From: an uncultured Enhydrobacter sp.
GTDB lineage: Bacteria > Pseudomonadota > Gammaproteobacteria > Pseudomonadales > Moraxellaceae
Direction: 5' to 3'
Assembly: GCA_946222995.1 (NCBI GenBank)
Contig: CAMIOS010000045.1
Location: 1-10,077, forward strand
Length of the DNA: 10,077 bases
How positions within the stretch are numbered: the stretch's first letter is position 1; the number at the start of each line of letters is the position of its first letter. A model generated the notes under the pieces. The model worked only from the letters and a program-made list of their open reading frames with translations. It had not been told where the DNA came from and made no database searches. Position numbers and translations under genes: made by a program. Shown piece after piece: positions 6,416 to 10,077 of the stretch.

Positions 6416-6901
6416 TTAGTGATGATGTCCATCTGGGCCATGCGCATGTCCATGTTGTAGCTCTTCTGGCGTTGCCTCACGTACACCGGTCACTTCAACA
6501 TCAAAATGTAGTTTTTTACCTGCCAATGGGTGATTGGCATCAACAATGACCATGTCATCTTGTACATCACGTACGGTTACAAGCATGACTTGACCGTCTT
6601 CGGTTTGCGATTGAAATTGCATACCAGGCTCGATGTTATCAACACCTTGGAAATTTTCACGAGGCACTTCTTGTACAGCGGCATCATCAAATTCACCATA
6701 CGCATCGGCTGGCTCAACACTTGCAGTAAATTTATCACCCACTTTTTTGCCTGCCAATTGAGATTCTAAGCCAGGAATGATATTTTGGTGTCCATGAAGG
6801 TATGATAAGGGTTGACCTTGAGATTGGTCTAAAATATTGCCTTCGTCATCTTTGAGGGTGTAATTAAAGTCAACAACGTGATTATTTGCAATATTGGTCA
6901 T
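6416..6901 (-). CDS. slyD: FKBP-type peptidyl-prolyl isomerase SlyD
   Basis: Cytoplasmic cis-trans prolyl isomerase and chaperone. In E. coli SlyD also binds nickel and assists hydrogenase maturation; no hydrogenase genes are visible here. The 161 residues align closely in memory with E. coli SlyD: an FKBP part (1-70, with PLSYLHGHQNIIPGLESQL and EPADAYGEFD), the inserted IF chaperone domain (about 72-122, VPRENFQGVD...VTVRDVQDDMVIVDAN), the FKBP return strand (HPLAGKKLHFDVEVTGVREAT, 124-144) and a histidine-rich tail HGHAHGPDGHHH (150-161). The tail is shorter than in E. coli (196 aa overall) and lacks its cysteines, but has six histidines able to bind metal. The ATG at 6901 has an AAGGA ribosome binding site 6 nt upstream. 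It lies 111 bp downstream of the permease gene on the same strand but has its own promoter-like sequence and terminator. Confidence 0.93.
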   Translation of the reverse strand: MTNIANNHVVDFNYTLKDDEGNILDQSQGQPLSYLHGHQNIIPGLESQLAGKKVGDKFTASVEPADAYGEFDDAAVQEVPRENFQGVDNIEPGMQFQSQTEDGQVMLVTVRDVQDDMVIVDANHPLAGKKLHFDVEVTGVREATPEELQHGHAHGPDGHHH

Positions 6902-6939
6902 AGGTTATCCTTAGTGTTTAGATAGGGAGTAGAAATTTG

Positions 6940-6948
6940 ATTGTAACA
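6940..6948 (-). promoter_or_regulatory. Extended -10 promoter of slyD
   Basis: On the minus strand the sequence reads TGTTACAAT: an extended -10 with TACAAT at 6940-6945. The start would be near 6933, about 32 nt before the slyD ATG. No good -35 is visible, which an extended -10 does not need. Confidence 0.5.
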
Positions 6949-7012
6949 GTTATTAGATGGTGATAGTGAAATTTATTTCAACATAAAATCCGATTTATTT
7001 TATCAGTGCATT

Positions 7013-8083
7013 TTATATCCAATGGCGCTGGCTTAATATTCGCTTGATTTGGGCATAAATAATGGGGGCACTAATCAACCCCGATAAGCCAAACATTGAT
7101 TCAAGCAGTAGCATAAAAATGAGTAATTCCCAAGCTGCGGCATGGATTTTTGTACCGATGATTTGCGCATTTAAAAAATACTCAAGCTTATGAATCCCTA
7201 CCAACCATAATAATGACATGGCACTCACGCCCAAGCCATGCGTTAAGCTTAACAGCACGATAATAATGTTAGAAATTAGATTGCCCACGACAGGAAATAA
7301 GCCTGCACAAAAGGTAATCAACACCACCGTCCATGCCATCGGTAAGGGATGACCAACCAAAGGCAAAATACCCAACAAATAAACCGAGGTTAAAATGGTA
7401 TTGATACTTGATATTTTGGCTTGGGCAAAAAATACATCGCTAAATCCCGCCATCAATTCATCAAATTTTTGGTGAAAATGCACCACCAAAGGCTTGCTAT
7501 TTGCCGCAATGTGTCTTGGTATTTGCAATGACCCAATCGCCCCAATGATCGTCCCTGCCAATACATACCCAAATCCCCGCAGGGTATGAATACCCACTAA
7601 CTGAATCTGTGGGACGTGGGATTTAACTGTGGACATCATAAAGGATTGAAACGAGCTGACCGAAGCAGGCAAGTGTTTTGAAATCGACTCGGGCAGTAAT
7701 TGGTGTAATTGGTCAGAGATTTGCAAAATTTGCGTCAATAAATTATTAAATCGCTCAACACTTGCTTTATCTGCCACCCAATCGCCAAAGATAGACACAC
7801 ATAGCAGAATCAACGAAAATAAAAACAACAACGCTATTGCTTCGGCGTATTGATCGAGTTTACGCTGTGCAGCCGGTGCTAGATAAGTCACAATATGTCG
7901 TCTAAGCCAGTCAGCAATACCGCGAGTTGCCGCAAAGGTAATCAATGCCGAAAACATTACCAGCGTCAAATGCAACAACAATACTGGCAACCACACGATA
8001 ACTACGCTACTAATGGCAATTAAAAACGTTTTTAGATCAGGCGGTGGTGGGTTGTGGGGTAGGGGAGAAGTTGATGCGGTCAT
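7013..8083 (-). CDS. AI-2E/PerM family membrane permease
   Basis: A 356-residue integral inner-membrane protein of the AI-2E transporter family (PerM/TqsA-like). Hydrophobic segments are at about 17-35, 36-54, 82-100, 168-186, 226-244, 249-265, 268-282, 285-300 and 318-342, with a soluble stretch between about 105 and 165, the usual layout. The family-typical C-terminal half is clear: FPVVGNLISNIIIVLLSL (263-280), the IHKLEYFLNAQIIGTKIH segment and FGLSGLISAPIIYAQIK (331-347). Characterised relatives export autoinducer-2 (TqsA) or act as sodium/proton antiporters. Sequence alone does not say which, and no quorum-sensing gene is nearby. The N-terminus begins with a proline-rich stretch (PLPHNPPPPDLK). 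No good ribosome binding site precedes ATG 8083, but no better start exists before residue 43. It diverges from prfC. Confidence 0.85.
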   Translation of the reverse strand: MTASTSPLPHNPPPPDLKTFLIAISSVVIVWLPVLLLHLTLVMFSALITFAATRGIADWLRRHIVTYLAPAAQRKLDQYAEAIALLFLFSLILLCVSIFGDWVADKASVERFNNLLTQILQISDQLHQLLPESISKHLPASVSSFQSFMMSTVKSHVPQIQLVGIHTLRGFGYVLAGTIIGAIGSLQIPRHIAANSKPLVVHFHQKFDELMAGFSDVFFAQAKISSINTILTSVYLLGILPLVGHPLPMAWTVVLITFCAGLFPVVGNLISNIIIVLLSLTHGLGVSAMSLLWLVGIHKLEYFLNAQIIGTKIHAAAWELLIFMLLLESMFGLSGLISAPIIYAQIKRILSQRHWI

Positions 8084-8115
8084 AAACAGGCAATGAATCC
8101 AAATATATCACAAAA

Positions 8116-8121
8116 ATTATA
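8116..8121 (-). promoter_or_regulatory. -10 box of the permease promoter
   Basis: The minus strand carries a consensus TATAAT here, giving a start near 8110 and a leader of about 27 nt. No good -35 is seen at 16-18 bp; that position is occupied by the inverted repeat at 8134-8155. Confidence 0.45.
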
Positions 8122-8133
8122 GCCATTTTACGC

Positions 8134-8155
8134 TTAGCAATACTTAAATTGCTAA
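8134..8155. repeat. Inverted repeat TTAGCAA-N8-TTGCTAA, possible operator
   Basis: A perfect 7-bp inverted repeat (8134-8140 and 8149-8155; the outer octamer is TTAGCAAT/ATTGCTAA with a 6-bp gap) is centred about 34 bp upstream of the inferred permease start. That is a good position for a repressor or activator site. The regulator is unknown. Confidence 0.4.
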
Positions 8156-8362
8156 TAAAAAATTGTGGGTTTTTGTGCGGATTGATTGCTTATTTCAAAT
8201 GATCAACAGTCATCCTTACCACCCGTCTCTAAGAAAAATTCTATTAATGGCACGGTATTACAACTTTGTTAATAAAAATTTTATCGTGTCTTTAATTGCC
8301 CAATTTTACCTATTAATTTTTGTCAAGAATGCTAAAACATAGCCTTTTGAGCGGCAAAACAT

Positions 8363-8368
8363 TATAAT
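8363..8368 (+). promoter_or_regulatory. -10 box of the prfC promoter
   Basis: A consensus TATAAT lies 36 bp before the prfC ATG, with a start expected near 8375. No good -35 at the usual distance. The box sits inside a small inverted repeat AGCGG (8350-8354) / CCGCT (8371-8375). Confidence 0.45.
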
Positions 8369-8404
8369 AACCGCTATTTTTATTATTTCATCAAAGCACC
8401 GATT

Positions 8405-10000
8405 ATGACCCAACTTAGCCAAAATTTAAAGCAAGAAATCAACAAACGCCGCACCTTTGCCATCATCTCGCACCCCGATGCGGGTAAAACCACCATGACC
8501 GAAAAGCTGCTACTGTGGGGGCAAGCCATCCAGCGGGCAGGCGAAGTCAAAGGACGCAAAGCCGACAAACACGCCACCTCCGACTGGATGAGCATGGAGC
8601 AAGAACGGGGCATCTCGATTACCACCTCCGTCATGCAGTTCCCCTATGCCGACCACATGGTAAACCTTCTTGATACGCCGGGTCATGCCGACTTCTCCGA
8701 AGATACGTATCGCACCTTAACCGCGGTTGATAGTGCTTTGATGGTGATTGATGGGGCAAAAGGCGTGGAAGAGCGTACCATCAAGCTGATGGAAGTCTGT
8801 CGGATGCGGGACACGCCGATTATCTCATTTGTAAACAAGCTTGACCGTGAAATCCGTGACCCCTTATCCCTGCTGGATGAAATTGAAAATGTATTAAAAA
8901 TCAAATGCGTACCCATGACATGGCCGATTGGAACAGGGCAACATTTCGTCGGGGTGTATAATATCGCTGAGGATAAAACCTACTTTTACCAAAAAGGCCA
9001 CGGCACAGAAATCGTGGAAATTGAAAGCCGTGATGGCTACGATTATCCCGATGTGCGAGAAAAAATCGGCGAAATCGCCTTTCGTGAGTTTGAAGAAAGC
9101 CTAGAACTGGCTCAAATGGCGCATGAAGACTGGGATGAAGCGGACTTTTTGACAGGCAAGCAAACGCCTGTGTTATTCGGTACGGCACTTGGCAACTTTG
9201 GTATTAATATGGTGCTTGATACGCTGGTACAACACGCCCCTTCGCCCAAAGACCACCACGCCGTCGAGCGCGATGTGAAAGCCGATGAAGAAAAATTCTC
9301 AGGTTTTGTGTTTAAAATCCAAGCCAATATGGATCCAAAACACCGTGACCGTGTCGCCTTTATGCGAATTTGCTCGGGTAAATACGAAAAAGGCATGAAA
9401 ATGAACCACGTGCGGATTGGCAAAGAAGTGCGAATTTCGGACGCTTTGACCTTTTTGGCAGGTGACCGTGAGGCGTTAGAAGAGGCGTATTCGGGCGATA
9501 TTATTGGCTTGCATAATCACGGTACGATTCAGATTGGCGATAGCTTTACCGAAGGCGAGACCTTGAATTTTACCGGTATTCCGCACTTTGCCCCTGAGCT
9601 ATTTCGCCGTGTGGTGCTAAAAGACCCGCTCAAATCCAAGCAACTACAAAAAGGTCTGCAACAATTATCCGAAGAAGGTGCGACCCAGGTGTTTATGCCC
9701 CAAATCAATAATGATTTGATTTTGGGCGCGGTGGGGGTGCTCCAGTTTGAGGTGGTCGCCCATCGCCTGCTCGAAGAATATAAAGTCCAATGTACTTTTG
9801 AGCCTGTGTCGATTGCCACGGTGCGTTGGGTGCATTGTGATGATAAGGTGGCGTTTGAGAAGTTTAAGAAAAAAGCCCATGACCAGCTATCGGTGGATGG
9901 CGGGGGTTATTTGACTTACCTTGCCCCAAGTCGGGTGAATTTAAAACTCATGGAAGAGCGGTATCCTGAAATTGAATTTCGAGCGACACGAGAGCATTGA
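8405..10000 (+). CDS. prfC: Peptide chain release factor 3 (RF3)
   Basis: Cytoplasmic translational GTPase that removes RF1/RF2 from the ribosome after peptide release. Its 531 residues match the usual length (E. coli 529). The GTP-binding motifs are all present: P-loop SHPDAGKT (22-29), switch I RGISITTS (68-75), switch II DTPGHADFSED (90-100) and NKLDRE (144-149). Domain II and the RF3-specific C-terminal domain follow (GTIQIGDSFTEGE; QVFMPQINNDLILGAVGVLQFEVVAHRL; the closing RYPEIEFRATREH). The ATG at 8405 gives the standard N-terminus, although no clear AGGAG-type ribosome binding site precedes it. It has its own promoter-like box and is not obviously in an operon. The GTPase motifs and the SEDTYRTL stretch set it apart from EF-G. 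Confidence 0.98.
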   Translation: MTQLSQNLKQEINKRRTFAIISHPDAGKTTMTEKLLLWGQAIQRAGEVKGRKADKHATSDWMSMEQERGISITTSVMQFPYADHMVNLLDTPGHADFSEDTYRTLTAVDSALMVIDGAKGVEERTIKLMEVCRMRDTPIISFVNKLDREIRDPLSLLDEIENVLKIKCVPMTWPIGTGQHFVGVYNIAEDKTYFYQKGHGTEIVEIESRDGYDYPDVREKIGEIAFREFEESLELAQMAHEDWDEADFLTGKQTPVLFGTALGNFGINMVLDTLVQHAPSPKDHHAVERDVKADEEKFSGFVFKIQANMDPKHRDRVAFMRICSGKYEKGMKMNHVRIGKEVRISDALTFLAGDREALEEAYSGDIIGLHNHGTIQIGDSFTEGETLNFTGIPHFAPELFRRVVLKDPLKSKQLQKGLQQLSEEGATQVFMPQINNDLILGAVGVLQFEVVAHRLLEEYKVQCTFEPVSIATVRWVHCDDKVAFEKFKKKAHDQLSVDGGGYLTYLAPSRVNLKLMEERYPEIEFRATREH

Positions 10001-10077
10001 TTGGCGCTGTGAGCCTAAGATTATAGAACTTACGCACTATCCAAAGAAAGCATGATATGCTAAAGGAAAAGCAAGAA
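10001..10077. other. Window edge after prfC, no gene identified
   Basis: No intrinsic terminator is evident after prfC. A short hairpin AGCAT-GAT-ATGCT (10049-10061) lies next to an AAAGGAAAA purine stretch that could be a ribosome binding site for a gene beginning beyond the window. The stretch around 10027-10040 (ACTTACGCACTA) faintly resembles termini of some insertion sequences, which I cannot verify. Confidence 0.2.

Larger units (their letters stand above)
8084..8404. other. 321-bp divergent spacer between permease and prfC genes
   Basis: AT-rich non-coding DNA holding two divergent TATAAT boxes (8116-8121 minus, 8363-8368 plus) and the inverted repeat at 8134-8155. Between about 8160 and 8340 I see no tRNA, terminator with a T-run, coding frame or repeat array worth naming. 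Confidence 0.6.

Noticed and set aside
7013..8083. Permease as evidence for an AI-2 quorum-sensing system
   Set aside because: The AI-2E family name covers many transporters of other or unknown substrates, and no luxS, lsr or sensor gene is in the window.
8683..9819. Antisense open frames across prfC
   Set aside because: They overlap a fully conserved RF3 gene; low-complexity Ser/Arg/Cys-rich translations are typical of reverse-strand shadows.

Overview
The window looks like chromosomal core sequence of a moderately AT-rich gammaproteobacterium. The protein set (bacterial-type ProRS with an editing insert, Prc/Tsp, SlyD with a His tail, a PerM-like AI-2E permease, RF3, a DUF4230 protein) and the AT-rich spacers fit Moraxellaceae (Moraxella/Psychrobacter/Acinetobacter side). 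The genus is a guess from overall flavour. I see no prophage, CRISPR array, tRNA, rRNA or complete insertion sequence.

Layout from left to right. A membrane-anchored DUF4230 protein lies on the minus strand at 110-796. A 337-bp divergent spacer follows, holding an apparently ownerless intrinsic terminator and a doubtful 38-codon ORF. Then come proS (1134-2882, +), a convergent exported protein of unknown role (2977-3576, -), a 200-bp divergent promoter region with a 10-bp inverted repeat next to both -10 boxes, and the periplasmic protease gene prc (3777-5987, +). A 428-bp spacer separates prc from slyD (6416-6901, -). Beyond that are an AI-2E/PerM-type permease (7013-8083, -), a 321-bp divergent spacer, and prfC (8405-10000, +). 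The last 77 bases hold no recognisable gene.

The most notable content is in the prc-slyD spacer. An exact match to the GacA upstream activating sequence (TGTAAG-N6-CTTACA, 6003-6020) is followed by an extended -10 box (6061-6069). A roughly 245-nt non-coding stretch then carries eleven GGA triplets, several of them in hairpin loops, and ends in a strong intrinsic terminator (6285-6320). This is the architecture of a CsrB/RsmY/RsmZ-type RNA: a GacS/GacA-switched sponge that titrates the translational repressor CsrA/RsmA. The call rests on motif architecture, not on homology I could test.

The protein-coding genes are mostly housekeeping: tRNA charging (ProRS), translation termination (RF3), protein folding (SlyD) and envelope proteolysis (Prc). 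They do not form an operon. Nearly every gene appears to have its own promoter and adjacent genes are mostly divergent or convergent. Two predicted starts (the exported protein and prc) are better placed at internal ATG codons than at the longer GTG starts.
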